Shown here piece after piece: positions 53,512 through 63,320 of a stretch of 64,000 nucleotides of DNA (position 1 is its first letter; every line of letters begins with the position of its first letter). This stretch comes from Chitinophagaceae bacterium (GTDB lineage: Bacteria > Bacteroidota > Bacteroidia > Chitinophagales > UBA10324). The notes under the pieces were generated by a model. It had not been told where the DNA came from. It did no database searches and worked only from the letters and a program-made list of their open reading frames with translations. The DNA is taken from contig JADKFU010000004.1 in the NCBI GenBank assembly GCA_016717285.1, positions 372,001 to 436,000 on the forward strand, written 5' to 3'. The position numbers and the translations under genes were made by a program.

Positions 53512-54996
53512 TCAGAATGAAAATTTTATTCCTGTATTCAATCCGAATTTATGGAGTTGTTGTTCTACGGGCGCAGCATCGCCGGTGATGGGTTTTAATT
53601 GTATTTGGAAATAGGGTTCTGCAAAAATTCCTATGTGTTCATTAAAACGATATTCACTTTCGATACCGGCATAATAGCTAAGTGCAGCGCGATTGCGGAA
53701 GAAAGATGTCCCGCTTTCAGGCAATGTAACAGGTTCCAGTGTTTCCGGATTAATGCTTGATCCCTTTTGGGCAAAGCTTGCATTGAGTATGACACCCGAT
53801 TGTGCACTGATCTGAAATTTCTGCAGCTCGAAGGTATAACCGATCAGCAAGGGAATATTCCAGTAAGAATAAGTAATGGATGATGCATATGACGCAAGTG
53901 AATCGGTTGAAGAAATAACAGTATCACTGAAAAAAACCTGCACCGGATCTTTAAACGGCGACCAGATAGTGTAGAAATAAGTACTGTCCGTAATTACAGC
54001 TACTTCCCAGTTTTTTTGCAAGGTGAAAGATGATTGCTCTGTTGAATAGAGAAGACCGGATTTCATAAATAATCCAACATCAAAATTCAGCGAAAAGCGT
54101 ACTCCTGTTGTAAATGATTTTTCCATCTGCTTGTTCCAATCAATAAGCGTGAGTGAATCGTTGGGTTGATCCGTCAATTGCTGAAAAGAAAGATCAGGAG
54201 CAAACAATGCTTCCAACGACCAATGTAAATTCCAGGAAGTCTGTGAAATTTCAATAGCTGCAGTTGAATCAATTAGCTCGTTGCTTGATTTTTCAGAAAA
54301 TATTTTACTGGCGGTTCTATTATTTTCATAGAAGAGATTTTGTGCATTTAATGGGAGGGAAGCAATAAATTCAGTTTCAAAGTTTGATTGATTTGCATTA
54401 AAATTTTTATTGGAAGATTCCACCAATTGAAACGGTTGCGAAACAGTAGAAATCACCGGCAGCATTGAATCATCCTGTTGTGTTGCGCCTGCGGATTTTT
54501 CCTTTTGGGATATTTTAGAAGTGTTATAGAAAGTTCCGGAAATAGCGCTTTCTTCAGAAGAATTAACTACCAGTGGATTTTTAGTTGATTTGCGTTTTTC
54601 ATCCACATTCTTTTTATTGAAAGCATCTTCATTGTTTTGATTGATTTTTTTCTCTGAGGAAGAAAAAGTTGATTGCTTGAGAGAAATTACATCTGACGAT
54701 AAAGGAGGCGCTTCAGGTAACAGGACTGAATGTTTATTTTCAGAAGTGATCTCTTTTTGCCCAACATTATTTTTACCAACCGGCACAGTTCCGTTGTTTA
54801 AATAATGGCAAGTGAATGGGATCAACAGCAATAGCAGCAGCCAAAGACTACGACTTCTTTTCCGCAGATTGGCCAGCCATTTCCGTTGTTCCCTTTTTTT
54901 GATCACAGTATTAAAAAGGCCGGCAGGAACCGGTGATTCGTAAGCCGCCATTTTTTCGCTGAGCTTTTCTTCCCAGCTTTTTGATGGAGTTTTCAT
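53512..54996 (-). CDS. anti-sigma-like / outer-membrane beta-barrel fusion
   Basis: A 494-residue protein. Residues 1-45 are cytoplasmic, charged and Trp-containing (SWEEKLSEKMAAYESPVPAGLFNTVIKKREQRKWLANLRKR). One inner-membrane helix follows (LWLLLLLLIPFTCHYL, ~50-66). Next is a ~190-residue polar Ser/Lys/Asn-rich stretch, then from ~255 a likely eight- to ten-strand beta-barrel (WSLEALFAPDLSF ... YYAGIESEYRFNEHIGIFAEPYFQIQLK) ending in the C-terminal Phe of outer-membrane proteins (LNTGIKFSF). Its start overlaps the stop of the sigma gene in ATGA. If both ends are inserted, one chain spans the envelope and could report outer-membrane state to the sigma factor. I do not see a classical zinc anti-sigma motif. 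Confidence 0.72.
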   Translation of the reverse strand: MKTPSKSWEEKLSEKMAAYESPVPAGLFNTVIKKREQRKWLANLRKRSRSLWLLLLLLIPFTCHYLNNGTVPVGKNNVGQKEITSENKHSVLLPEAPPLSSDVISLKQSTFSSSEKKINQNNEDAFNKKNVDEKRKSTKNPLVVNSSEESAISGTFYNTSKISQKEKSAGATQQDDSMLPVISTVSQPFQLVESSNKNFNANQSNFETEFIASLPLNAQNLFYENNRTASKIFSEKSSNELIDSTAAIEISQTSWNLHWSLEALFAPDLSFQQLTDQPNDSLTLIDWNKQMEKSFTTGVRFSLNFDVGLFMKSGLLYSTEQSSFTLQKNWEVAVITDSTYFYTIWSPFKDPVQVFFSDTVISSTDSLASYASSITYSYWNIPLLIGYTFELQKFQISAQSGVILNASFAQKGSSINPETLEPVTLPESGTSFFRNRAALSYYAGIESEYRFNEHIGIFAEPYFQIQLKPITGDAAPVEQQLHKFGLNTGIKFSF

Positions 54997-55529
54997 GCAG
55001 TAGTCACCTCCTTGTGACTTATCATTGCGCGGAGCGCTTTGCGTGCTTTAAAAAATTGTGTGCGTGAAGTTGCTTCTGTTATTTGCAGGAGCGTTGCGAT
55101 TTCTTTGTGATTATATCCTTCCAAAGCAAACATGTTAAATACAGTACGATAGCCTGTCGGTAGTGCTGTTATAAAATCCAACAACTCTTGTGCTGCATAA
55201 TGGTCGGTGAGCGAATGGTCTTCCGGTTCCACATCGACCTGATCGAGCGGAGAATTTTCGTATTTCACATGTGATTTACGAAGGTGAGCCAGAGAAGTAT
55301 TTACAAATATTTTTCTCATCCAACCTTCAAAGGCACCTTCATTTCTGAATTCACTGATGTGATCAAATACTTTAATAAATCCTTCTTGCAAGGCATCTTC
55401 TGCATCGTGCCGATTGCCGCAATAGCGGATGCACAGCGTCATCATGCGGCCGGCGAAGAGGTTGAAAAGCTCCTGTTGGCAGTTACGGTTTTCTGAAAGA
55501 CAGCCTTTAATCAGTTCATGCAATTCCAC
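54993..55529 (-). CDS. ECF-type RNA polymerase sigma factor
   Basis: A 178-residue sigma-70-family factor. Region 2 reads ELFNLFAGRMMTLCIRYCGNRHDAEDALQEGFIKVFDHISEFRNEGAFEGWMRKIFVNTSLAHLRK. Region 4 reads LDFITALPTGYRTVFNMFALEGYNHKEIATLLQITEATSRTQFFKARKALRAMI. It directs transcription of extracytoplasmic-response genes. It is coupled to the barrel fusion downstream (4-base overlap), the expected position of its regulator. Confidence 0.92.
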   Translation of the reverse strand: MELHELIKGCLSENRNCQQELFNLFAGRMMTLCIRYCGNRHDAEDALQEGFIKVFDHISEFRNEGAFEGWMRKIFVNTSLAHLRKSHVKYENSPLDQVDVEPEDHSLTDHYAAQELLDFITALPTGYRTVFNMFALEGYNHKEIATLLQITEATSRTQFFKARKALRAMISHKEVTTA

Positions 55530-55648
55530 GATTACAATACTTCTCCTTTATGGCAGGATGCATTAAGATAGGTAAATGTTGCCTGAAGCGTATTTTTTTT
55601 CTAATGGGTTAACTGAGCACGCAATGTGTACAGAAATAAATACAAATG

Positions 55649-56893
55649 TCATTTACAATTCCCGTAAAATGATTCCAACTCCAAATGAAAGCTGGTTAAC
55701 TGCGCTTCGCTGATATCATTCATGTTTTCAATGGTTTGATATTCTTCCAGCAGCTGCACAATCCTGTTGTGTTCCACCTGCGATTTTTCAGAGAGCTTCA
55801 GCACAAAATCATGATCGGTGGTTTTTGTCTGCAAGCCATATCGGCTGCGGATGAAAGTGAGAAACAATTTCATCTTTTGCAATGCCAATGCACGGTGATC
55901 ATGTTGCAACAGATAAAGTCTGCCCATGGTGTGAATGAATTCGAGTGACGAATTAGTATTCTGCTCTACAACAGGAATGATCCGTTGATTGCGTTTTGCA
56001 CGAAACAATAAGAACATTATTGACGTCACTAATAATACATACCAGGACCAACGCAGGCTGGTTTGTGAAAGAATATACCGCAGTGGGGTTTCAATATCAC
56101 CACGATTGCCGGGATTCATCTGCGGCACTTTGCTGAATTCATCCCAATAAATATCCGATGAAGAAAGATGGGAGAAAATTTTTTGCGCATATTCTAATCC
56201 TTCATGCTCTTTTAGATAATAGTTAGTAAAACAAATAGGGTTGGAGTGTAAGTAGAACGCGCCTTTTCCATATGGAACTTTGATGAAATTCATGAGTGAG
56301 TCATTCATGGTGCCCAGCGAAATAAAATAAGGACCTCCGTTTTTGATGGAATCTGAAAAATAACGCCATTCAAATATTTCCTTTTTCCATGCGTAAATGT
56401 AGTCGTAAGTATAATCACCGGACTTTATTAATGATGGAAGCACAAAGTTGACATGAATGGTTGAATCCATTAAATAATGAAATATGTACCCATTGTAAGA
56501 AGAGGATTTGAAAATATTGGTCAGCAGGTCTTCCGGCAGGACTTCTGTAACTATGAAGGCATCATTTCCATTGTAAACAAAGTCGCGGAGCTGAACCCTA
56601 TCGGTATCAGAAAAGTATAATTCAGCGCCTATAAAAACATAACTGCTTTTTTCAGCAGAAGATAAAGGCAACGATTCAACCAGTGGTTTATTGATCGATG
56701 TAAATTGCTTACCAGGAAAATAGTCTGTAAGCAATTTTGAAATCACGCTTACATCGTACGGCTGATTTTCCTTTTCACGAAACATCGCATACCAGTTTAC
56801 CTGATTATTACCGCGGAACTGATAGAGCACAAAAGCGAGGAGCAGACAAATGGCTGCCACGGCAATCACCACTATTGTGCGGTTACTTTTCAC
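55649..56893 (-). CDS. DUF4350 domain membrane protein
   Basis: A 414-residue protein. One membrane helix near the N-terminus (VVIAVAAICLLLAFVLYQF), a DUF4350-type extracytoplasmic region (NQPYDVSVISKLLTDYFPGKQF..., VPYGKGAFYLHSNPICFTNYYLK), then a second helix (WSWYVLLVTSIMFLLF) and a cytoplasmic tail with FIHTMGRLYLLQHDHRALALQKMKLFLTFIRSRYGL. It overlaps the DUF4129 gene by four bases. It is a standard member of the MoxR/DUF58 membrane cluster; biochemical role unknown. Confidence 0.83.
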   Translation of the reverse strand: MKSNRTIVVIAVAAICLLLAFVLYQFRGNNQVNWYAMFREKENQPYDVSVISKLLTDYFPGKQFTSINKPLVESLPLSSAEKSSYVFIGAELYFSDTDRVQLRDFVYNGNDAFIVTEVLPEDLLTNIFKSSSYNGYIFHYLMDSTIHVNFVLPSLIKSGDYTYDYIYAWKKEIFEWRYFSDSIKNGGPYFISLGTMNDSLMNFIKVPYGKGAFYLHSNPICFTNYYLKEHEGLEYAQKIFSHLSSSDIYWDEFSKVPQMNPGNRGDIETPLRYILSQTSLRWSWYVLLVTSIMFLLFRAKRNQRIIPVVEQNTNSSLEFIHTMGRLYLLQHDHRALALQKMKLFLTFIRSRYGLQTKTTDHDFVLKLSEKSQVEHNRIVQLLEEYQTIENMNDISEAQLTSFHLELESFYGNCK

Positions 56894-57720
56894 GAAAGGG
56901 TTTTGAGTGTGGTTAAAAAATTCTTAAACCTTTCGCTGAGCTCGAGGAAGCGTTGCTCACTGACAGGGAACTCACCATACCAGACACGTTCAAAAAGGAG
57001 CGTAACTTCTCTGAAACTTTTGTATTGCGCTGTTTCGCGCAGTTCGAGCACGTAATCGAAATTGGTTTTTTCCTTTCGCCAGAGAATGAGTTTTTTATTC
57101 GTCAATTCTTTCATCGCCATCAGGTAATAGATCCGGACTGCCAGGCGGAAATCATTTCTTTCAATTGCTTCCCGCAGCAAGCGATCGAGTTCCGTTTCAG
57201 GAAAGTCTTCATCAAATTCTTCGGCAGAAAATATTTTCTCCGTCTTTGTTTTTTTCCTTCCCAGAAAAATATTCACGCCAAAAGCCCTTAACAAAATAAT
57301 AAGCAGCACAGCGAATAATATGACCAATGCAATCACGCGCAATGTTTGTTGCGAGATATTGAAAACCGGCGTAACGGAAGGTTCCTTTTTTTCTTTGTCA
57401 GGTTCTTTTGTACGCTTGTCGGTATAATCCAATCCTTGCGTTGCCTTTTTCCAGGTTTCAGTATTGAAAGAATGCTGTTCAATACTTTGCTGAACATATT
57501 GCTCCTGCAACATTGCTTGTTGATGAAGATATTGTGTATCAGCTATCACAGGAATTGCTGCAGTTGCAGAATCAACAAAATCCACAGGTTCCATTGCCTG
57601 GATTATTGAGTCCTGCGCAACTGCAATTTTCAGTAACTGAATGATTACTAATAAAGCAATCAACAGGAATCTGAAAACTGAAAGTTCAACGATCCGGTAG
57701 CGATGCAGACTATTCATCAT
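56890..57720 (-). CDS. DUF4129 domain membrane protein
   Basis: A 276-residue protein. A signal-anchor helix near the N-terminus, a linker, a membrane helix (LRVIALVILFAVLLIILLRAF, ~130-150), then a cytoplasmic domain with the DUF4129 pattern: LREAIERNDFRLAVRIYYLMAMKELTNKKLILWRKEKTNFDYV ... FERVWYGEFPVSEQRFLEL. It overlaps its neighbours on both sides by four bases. It belongs to the MoxR-associated cluster; role unknown. Confidence 0.88.
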   Translation of the reverse strand: MMNSLHRYRIVELSVFRFLLIALLVIIQLLKIAVAQDSIIQAMEPVDFVDSATAAIPVIADTQYLHQQAMLQEQYVQQSIEQHSFNTETWKKATQGLDYTDKRTKEPDKEKKEPSVTPVFNISQQTLRVIALVILFAVLLIILLRAFGVNIFLGRKKTKTEKIFSAEEFDEDFPETELDRLLREAIERNDFRLAVRIYYLMAMKELTNKKLILWRKEKTNFDYVLELRETAQYKSFREVTLLFERVWYGEFPVSEQRFLELSERFKNFLTTLKTLS

Positions 57721-59548
57721 TTTCCGTTTTTTGTTCCAATCATTGCGATGCGCTGCTTCAGGTTGGTGGCCTCCTTAATTTCTTTGAGCGTAAAATACTG
57801 CAGGCTGAATCCTGCCATCGCGATTGGCATTAACAGGTGAATGACAAAGTAAGTGAGGAGCCGGAGAATAAAATCATAGAGCAGGTTTACGGTTTCCTGA
57901 TCGAGCAATATATTCCATTTAAAAACATTCACCAGCAACCAGATCACCGGAGAGTCGATAAAAAAATAAATGATGAATGAAACGAGGAGCAGCATCAGGA
58001 AAAGTCCATAGAGTCGCGCGAAGCTTTCAACTATCAACCCAACGGTTTTCCTTATCGCAGCAACAGGACTTGTTTCGCGGTAGACCATACTGAATAGCCA
58101 AATAAGTGTGACGGGAAACAGCAAAGGAAAAACGAACAATGCAATTTCGTTGGGCAATAGAAAAAGCGCGTTGAGCAATGCAGAAACAAGCAACACCTTG
58201 TAAAAGTTACTTCGCAGAAAATGAAGAAGTGAAAATTTCAGCTTACGATCCGGATCAGGTCCGATTTCCCTGATAAGCCAATACAGTACAAAAAATCCAT
58301 TAATGGTAAGCGCGATGGTGTTGACTGCATAAACAATAATGGAGTGATGGTGAAAATACGTTCCAAGATTTAAAAATGACCAGCGGCCAAAAAGATAATC
58401 GGTACGCCACCCGTTAGGATTAATGATCCACAATAAAATATTTACCGGCAATGCAATCAAAAAGGCCAGTCGAATGAACTTACTGAAATGCCTTCTGAAA
58501 AAAATAAAAATGTCGCCGAAGATTTCACCATTGTTACGGATGATGGTAATGTCAAGCGGCTGACTGTTTGCTGCGGGTATTTTTATTTCCGGCGGAAGCG
58601 ATGACGCACGGGATTTTTGAATGGGATACCAAACAAAATACACCAATATAAAAAAGAGGGAAAATAAAATGATGCAGAGCCTGAGCAAGTCTGGCACATC
58701 TGTAAAACGTGTGAAAAAAGACTCAATGATTGCGGCAGTTACAATAATGGGTGCAATGCCAATCATGATTTTTAATGATTTACGTGCTGAGAATTGTAAG
58801 GATTGCAGGCGCGAATACGTACCCGGAAAAACAAGTCCTCTTCCCAGCACCAATCCTGCAGCACCGGCGATGATGATGCAGGAAATTTCAAGTGTGCCAT
58901 GCATCCATATGGTGAGAAAAGATTCGCGAAACAAGTTGTGTTCAATAAAGAAATACTGAAAAGTGCCAACCATCACTCCGTTGTACAGTAAGATGGCAAT
59001 AGTTCCGGCGGCGTAAAGAATGCCGAACAGATAAGTCATGAAGGCAACTTTCAGATTGTTGAAGGTGATGCCGAGAAACATATCGAGGCCATTGGATTCC
59101 TTGTACACTTTCATCGGATCGCCGCTCTTGATGTTTTCAGTCGTCATGTTCACGTAATTATCACCAAGAATTAACGCCGCAAAATCGTGGTCGTGCATGG
59201 AGGAGAAAACACCGATAAAAAAGGAAAGCAGAAAAATAGAGAGTGATAGCAGAAATTCAATGCGTGAATGATAAACGAGCAAAGGAAGTTCTTCCTTCCA
59301 GAAATAAAAAAACCTGCCGCGCTTTTCCTTTTTGTTTTTATAAATATGAAGAAAGGTGCGTTGTGCAAGATTGTTGAGATAGACACGAACATAACGGTTG
59401 GGATAAAAAGTGCGGGAGAAGGAAAGGTCATCAGTGATCTGAACGAATAAATTACTGAGCTTATCAGGATCTTTTTTTCCTGCTTCAGGATCTCTTCGAA
59501 CTCCGACCATTTTTCCTTATTTTGCTTTATGAAATTTGTTTCGCGCAT
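57717..59548 (-). CDS. stage II sporulation protein M-like membrane protein, frameshift near N-terminus
   Basis: The family N-terminus (MRETNFIKQNKEKWSEFEEI, then LKQEKK) starts at 59548. The conserved continuation (KDPDKLSNLFVQITDDLSFSRTFYPNRYVRVYLNNLA) is in another frame, open from 59510 to 57717. The switch lies in a run of seven A's on the minus strand (about 59472-59478); eight would restore one frame of about 610 codons. The body has about ten membrane helices: a SpoIIM/YtrH-like core (TYLFGILYAAGTIAILLYNGVMVG ... WMHGTLEISCIIIAGAAGLVLGRG) and an extra C-terminal membrane half. No sporulation is implied; in Bacteroidota the gene is part of the MoxR/RDD cluster. The lesion may be a homopolymer sequencing error or real slippage. 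Confidence 0.85.
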
Positions 59549-59611
59549 CGAATGTGTAAGATGGGAAAATTTCAGAAAACAGTCCTAACCGTGTCATCAT
59601 TTTGACGCTAA

Positions 59612-60349
59612 TTGTTCCAGATGCAAACCATTGACATCATCACCACACAAAATGTAACCATCCAATATGCATTGGCTTCGGTGCGTGATCGTTTGCTATC
59701 GTTCTTTATGGATCTTGTTGTATTGTTTGTTTCAGTGATGTTGCTGGTTTTGTTGTTCACCACAGTTATTTCAACGGATTCATTTGGATATGTGATGTAC
59801 CTGCTGATCATTCCCTTTGTACTTTTTTACTCGCTCACGCAGGAAGTATTACTGAACGGCCAAAGTATCGGCAAGCGATTGATGGGACTGAAGATTGTGA
59901 AACTCACCGGTAAAGAAGCGACGATGAGTGATTACCTGATACGCTGGGCCTTCCGGTTTATTGACATTTGGTTTTCGCTCGGATCCATTGCCGTGATGCT
60001 GATCACTTCAACGGAACGGCAGCAACGTCTTGGTGATTTGTTAGCCGGTACCGCGGTGATAAAACTCAATCCCTGGGCAACGGTCAGTTTGCAGGAAATT
60101 CTTTCCATTCATTCCATGCAAACGTATCAACCCACTTATACAGAAATTAAAAACTATCCCGAACAGGATATGCTGCTTGTAAAGCAGACACTTGACCGGC
60201 TGAAGCGGTTCAACAATGCTTCACATCTGGAAGCTGTTACCTTACTGGCAGATAAAATGGCGGATCAGCTTCAGCTTTCAGAAAAGCCGGGAAATAAAGC
60301 AGCGTTTTTAAAAACTTTGCAGAATGATTATGTGGTGTTGAGCAGGTAG
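59612..60349 (+). CDS. RDD-family membrane protein
   Basis: About 242-245 residues; the Met at 59621 (MQTIDIITTQNV) is a likelier start than 59612. The RDD signature is ALASVRDRLLSFFMDLVVLF, then NGQSIGKRLMGLKIVKLTGKEATMSDYLIRWAFRFIDIW and RQQRLGDLLAGTAVI. Three or so membrane helices precede a cytoplasmic helical tail. It is divergent from the SpoIIM-like gene and belongs to the same cluster. Transport or structural role unproven. Confidence 0.88.
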   Translation: MFQMQTIDIITTQNVTIQYALASVRDRLLSFFMDLVVLFVSVMLLVLLFTTVISTDSFGYVMYLLIIPFVLFYSLTQEVLLNGQSIGKRLMGLKIVKLTGKEATMSDYLIRWAFRFIDIWFSLGSIAVMLITSTERQQRLGDLLAGTAVIKLNPWATVSLQEILSIHSMQTYQPTYTEIKNYPEQDMLLVKQTLDRLKRFNNASHLEAVTLLADKMADQLQLSEKPGNKAAFLKTLQNDYVVLSR

Positions 60350-60385
60350 TGGAATTCACGACTTAAAATTCATGATACAAGCATC

Positions 60386-62320
60386 CTATTTAATTACCGG
60401 CAACCCAAGTTTCTTCCTTTCATTCACAATCGGTTCATAGTGCTCAAATCCTTTCATAAAAATAGTGCCGTAGAACAGGATGGACCAGAGCAACTTCTTT
60501 TGCACACAGCGGTCAAAATACTCTTTCATTTTTTCCTGATCTCCAAGCCACATAGAGATGGAAAGCAACAGAAAATCAAAATGGGTTTCCGGTTGATTCT
60601 GCTGCAACGCCAATACTTTTTCAAATAATTTTTGCAAGGCATTTTTATCATCAAGTTTTGAGTAAGCAAAAGCAAGGGCGAGCAGCAGGAGCGGGAAATC
60701 ACCGGCAATTTTATATACATTTTCAAAAATCTCCAGTGCTTTATTCCAATCGCCATTAAAACCGGTGATATACCCACGCATGTTATTTACGAGTATATGG
60801 TTTGAATCAAGGATTTCTGCTTCTCTGCAATATTTTTCAGCTTCTTCAAAGTGACCGGTAGTTACACAAATGCGGGTTACAGTTGCAACAATATCGATAG
60901 ATAAAGGATCGAGTTTATGAGCCTTTTTGGCATCTTCTATGGCCTCGTCAAACTGCATTTGTATAAACCGGAATTCGGCGCGCGCTGAATACACCATCGG
61001 ATCATTTGGATTGATCGCTATTGCTTTTTCTATTAGTTCCAATCCTGCTTTCCAATCCCATTCAATATAAAATTTTATTGTTGCCATAGCGATAAGTGAC
61101 ATCGCGTTTTCAGGATCAATCGCTATGGCTTGTGCTGCATGATAGTTGGTTAGTTCTGCTGCTTTATTTGCGGGCATTGCACCAATCTGTCCGTAAAATG
61201 CATATAACGATGCGAGCCATCCATGTGGGTATGCAAAATAAGGATCAAGGGCAATAGCTTCATTGAATAACTCAATGGATCGCCGTCTCGACACGGGATC
61301 AGCTTTATCAAATAATTGCAGCGCCTGTATATACCGTTTATAGGCCTCCAGGTTTTCAGTAGGAACTTTGGCCAGTTTTTTCGTGTGTTCCGCTTCACTC
61401 AGATTGATGCGGAATTTATTGGCAATCTCTCTGGCAATCTCATCCTGCACCGCAAAAATATCTTCTATGCTGCGTTCATAAGTTTCACTCCAGATATGAT
61501 AACCATCAGCCGCATTGATCAACTGCGCAGTGATGCGCACTTTGTTACCCGCCTTGCGAACACTTCCTTCCAATACTTTTTGAACATTCAGCTTGCCGGC
61601 AATCTCGCGGATGTCTTCATTTTTTCCTTTAAAGGCAAACGAAGAAGTTCTGGAAGTTACCTGCAAACCATCAATCTTCGCCAGCACATTCAGCAGTTCT
61701 TCAGTAACACCATCGCAAAAAAATTCATTTTCCGGATCGGAGCTCAGACTTGTAAATGGAAGCACTGCCACCGCATTGAGTGTTTGCTTCACTTTTCCTT
61801 TCACATCGTCTCTTGAAGGAACCACAATGCCCGGATTAGAAACAGCATAAACCTGCATCGGCTGCTGTACATTCTTCAATTCAAAATAACCGAGCGGCTG
61901 CGCCTCAATATTCTGATTGCGTATTTCATCGAATAATTTTTCAGAAATAAAAACACTGCCGGGAACGGCAAGTGATTCAATGCGTGATGCAACATTCACA
62001 CTGTCACCATAAATACCGGTATCGTCAAACATCACGTCACCACTATGAATGCCGATTCGTAAATCCACCTTTTCCTGGCGGCAGAGGGTTTGCATTTCAA
62101 CGGCGCTTTGCACGGCATTGGCAGCGCTTTTAAAAATACTGAGTGTTCCATCGCCGTAATACTGCAACAGTTGCCCTTCAAATTTAGCAAGGCACTTTTC
62201 AAAAACCTCTTTGTTCTTTTCCCATTGTTTTCGGCCCAAAGTTTCATTTTTCTGCATAAGAGCAGTATAACCGACAATGTCGGTGAACATGATGGCGGCA
62301 AGTTGGCGTGATGAAGTCAT
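60386..62320 (-). CDS. adenylate cyclase / TolB-like / TPR protein
   Basis: A 644-residue protein. Residues ~5-165 are a class III nucleotidyl cyclase domain: metal-binding D in MFTDIVGYTALM and D in YYGDGTLSIF; the end reads LRIGIHSGDVMFDDTGIYGDSVNVASRIE. Next is a TolB N-like (FlgO) domain (LNAVAVLPFTSLSSDPENEFFCDGVTEELLNVL ... LEGSVRKAGNKVRITAQLINAADGYHIWSETYERSIEDIFAVQDEIAREIA). From ~335 there are tandem TPR repeats. It is a soluble second-messenger-type enzyme or scaffold. The Lys/Asp substrate-specificity residues were not verified, so cAMP versus cGMP is open. Transcribed alone. Confidence 0.9.
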   Translation of the reverse strand: MTSSRQLAAIMFTDIVGYTALMQKNETLGRKQWEKNKEVFEKCLAKFEGQLLQYYGDGTLSIFKSAANAVQSAVEMQTLCRQEKVDLRIGIHSGDVMFDDTGIYGDSVNVASRIESLAVPGSVFISEKLFDEIRNQNIEAQPLGYFELKNVQQPMQVYAVSNPGIVVPSRDDVKGKVKQTLNAVAVLPFTSLSSDPENEFFCDGVTEELLNVLAKIDGLQVTSRTSSFAFKGKNEDIREIAGKLNVQKVLEGSVRKAGNKVRITAQLINAADGYHIWSETYERSIEDIFAVQDEIAREIANKFRINLSEAEHTKKLAKVPTENLEAYKRYIQALQLFDKADPVSRRRSIELFNEAIALDPYFAYPHGWLASLYAFYGQIGAMPANKAAELTNYHAAQAIAIDPENAMSLIAMATIKFYIEWDWKAGLELIEKAIAINPNDPMVYSARAEFRFIQMQFDEAIEDAKKAHKLDPLSIDIVATVTRICVTTGHFEEAEKYCREAEILDSNHILVNNMRGYITGFNGDWNKALEIFENVYKIAGDFPLLLLALAFAYSKLDDKNALQKLFEKVLALQQNQPETHFDFLLLSISMWLGDQEKMKEYFDRCVQKKLLWSILFYGTIFMKGFEHYEPIVNERKKLGLPVIK

Positions 62321-62538
62321 GCTGATTTAATCGTTATTGCAATGTAATTGAATCTCCCGAAATCACTGTTTTACTTTTCAGGCAGGTGATGGAAACTCAT
62401 ACTTTCTCCTGTGTCAAAATTAAACAGATCACCAAATTTTTTCAATCCATCCGCGAGCGCAATAACCTGTAATGAAAGCATTGATTCAGAGAGAAACAAT
62501 AACTACCTTGTTAAATTCCAAACCAAAATCAAAATAAT

Positions 62539-63270
62539 ATGAAAAAGAACTTGCTTCTAAGTTTTGCGCTTACGCTGATGCTGGCAATTGCTGTCGCACA
62601 GCCAGGTGAAACGAAACCTGCAGTAATAGTTGAATCGATGTACCTGTTACCCAAAAAGGGAATGACTGATAAAATGGAAGCGGCTGTTAAAGCTCATGTT
62701 GCAAAATATCACCCAAGCGGTCCTTATGTGGCTGGTTTGCGTTCGATTGATTACGGATTAAAATCAGGATGGTATGTGTGGGTGATGGGCCCTACAGGTT
62801 ATGCAGGGCTTGATGCGCGGCCTGACAAAGTTGAACATGCAGATGACTGGAACAAAAATGTTGATCCATTCATTGAGGAGTATGGTGCTACTACCATTAA
62901 TGAGTACGATGCTGATTTGTCGACCGGCCGCGAATTTTTTTTAAAATCTGATCACTATGATGTTTGGGCCATCAATGTAAAAGATGCTGAAATGGATCGC
63001 TTTAACGAAATCCTGCAGCAGTTGAGCAAGACGTATGTAGCGTTGGGTGACAGAGCGTTTATGGTGTATCACAATATGGTTCACATACAGGGAGGAGCTG
63101 ATGTAGGAATAGTTACCAGCTTTACCAACTATGTTGATTTTGGGAAAGACTGGGGCGTGAAACAGGCGTATGAAAAATTATACGGCGTTGGCAGTTGGAA
63201 AAATATGCTTACTACCTGGAATGAAGTAGTAGTTGATTACAATGAAGAGCTGCGTTCTATTGTAAAATAA
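62539..63270 (+). CDS. secreted protein of unknown function, dimeric alpha/beta-barrel-like
   Basis: A 243-residue protein with a signal peptide (MKKNLLLSFALTLMLAIAVAQ). Two related halves seem present (VIVESMYLLPKKGMTDKMEAAVKAHVAKYH ... and YDVWAINVKDAEMDRFNEILQQLSKTYV ...), each beta-alpha-beta and His/Trp-rich, as in ferredoxin-like dimeric-barrel proteins. No catalytic motif is certain. It stands alone between a divergent cyclase and a strong terminator. Confidence 0.65.
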   Translation: MKKNLLLSFALTLMLAIAVAQPGETKPAVIVESMYLLPKKGMTDKMEAAVKAHVAKYHPSGPYVAGLRSIDYGLKSGWYVWVMGPTGYAGLDARPDKVEHADDWNKNVDPFIEEYGATTINEYDADLSTGREFFLKSDHYDVWAINVKDAEMDRFNEILQQLSKTYVALGDRAFMVYHNMVHIQGGADVGIVTSFTNYVDFGKDWGVKQAYEKLYGVGSWKNMLTTWNEVVVDYNEELRSIVK

Positions 63271-63283
63271 AATACCTGCCAAT

Positions 63284-63320
63284 AAAAACCCGGAAAAGAC
63301 TTCTGCTGTTCCGGGTTTTT
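63284..63320 (+). terminator. rho-independent terminator
   Basis: Arms aaaaacccggaa/ttccgggttttt around a 13-base loop. It follows the secreted-protein gene by 13 bp. Confidence 0.85.

Noticed and set aside
57717..59548. Evidence for endospore formation from a SpoIIM-like gene
   Set aside because: The family is widespread in non-sporulating Bacteroidota in the MoxR/RDD setting; no other sporulation gene is present.
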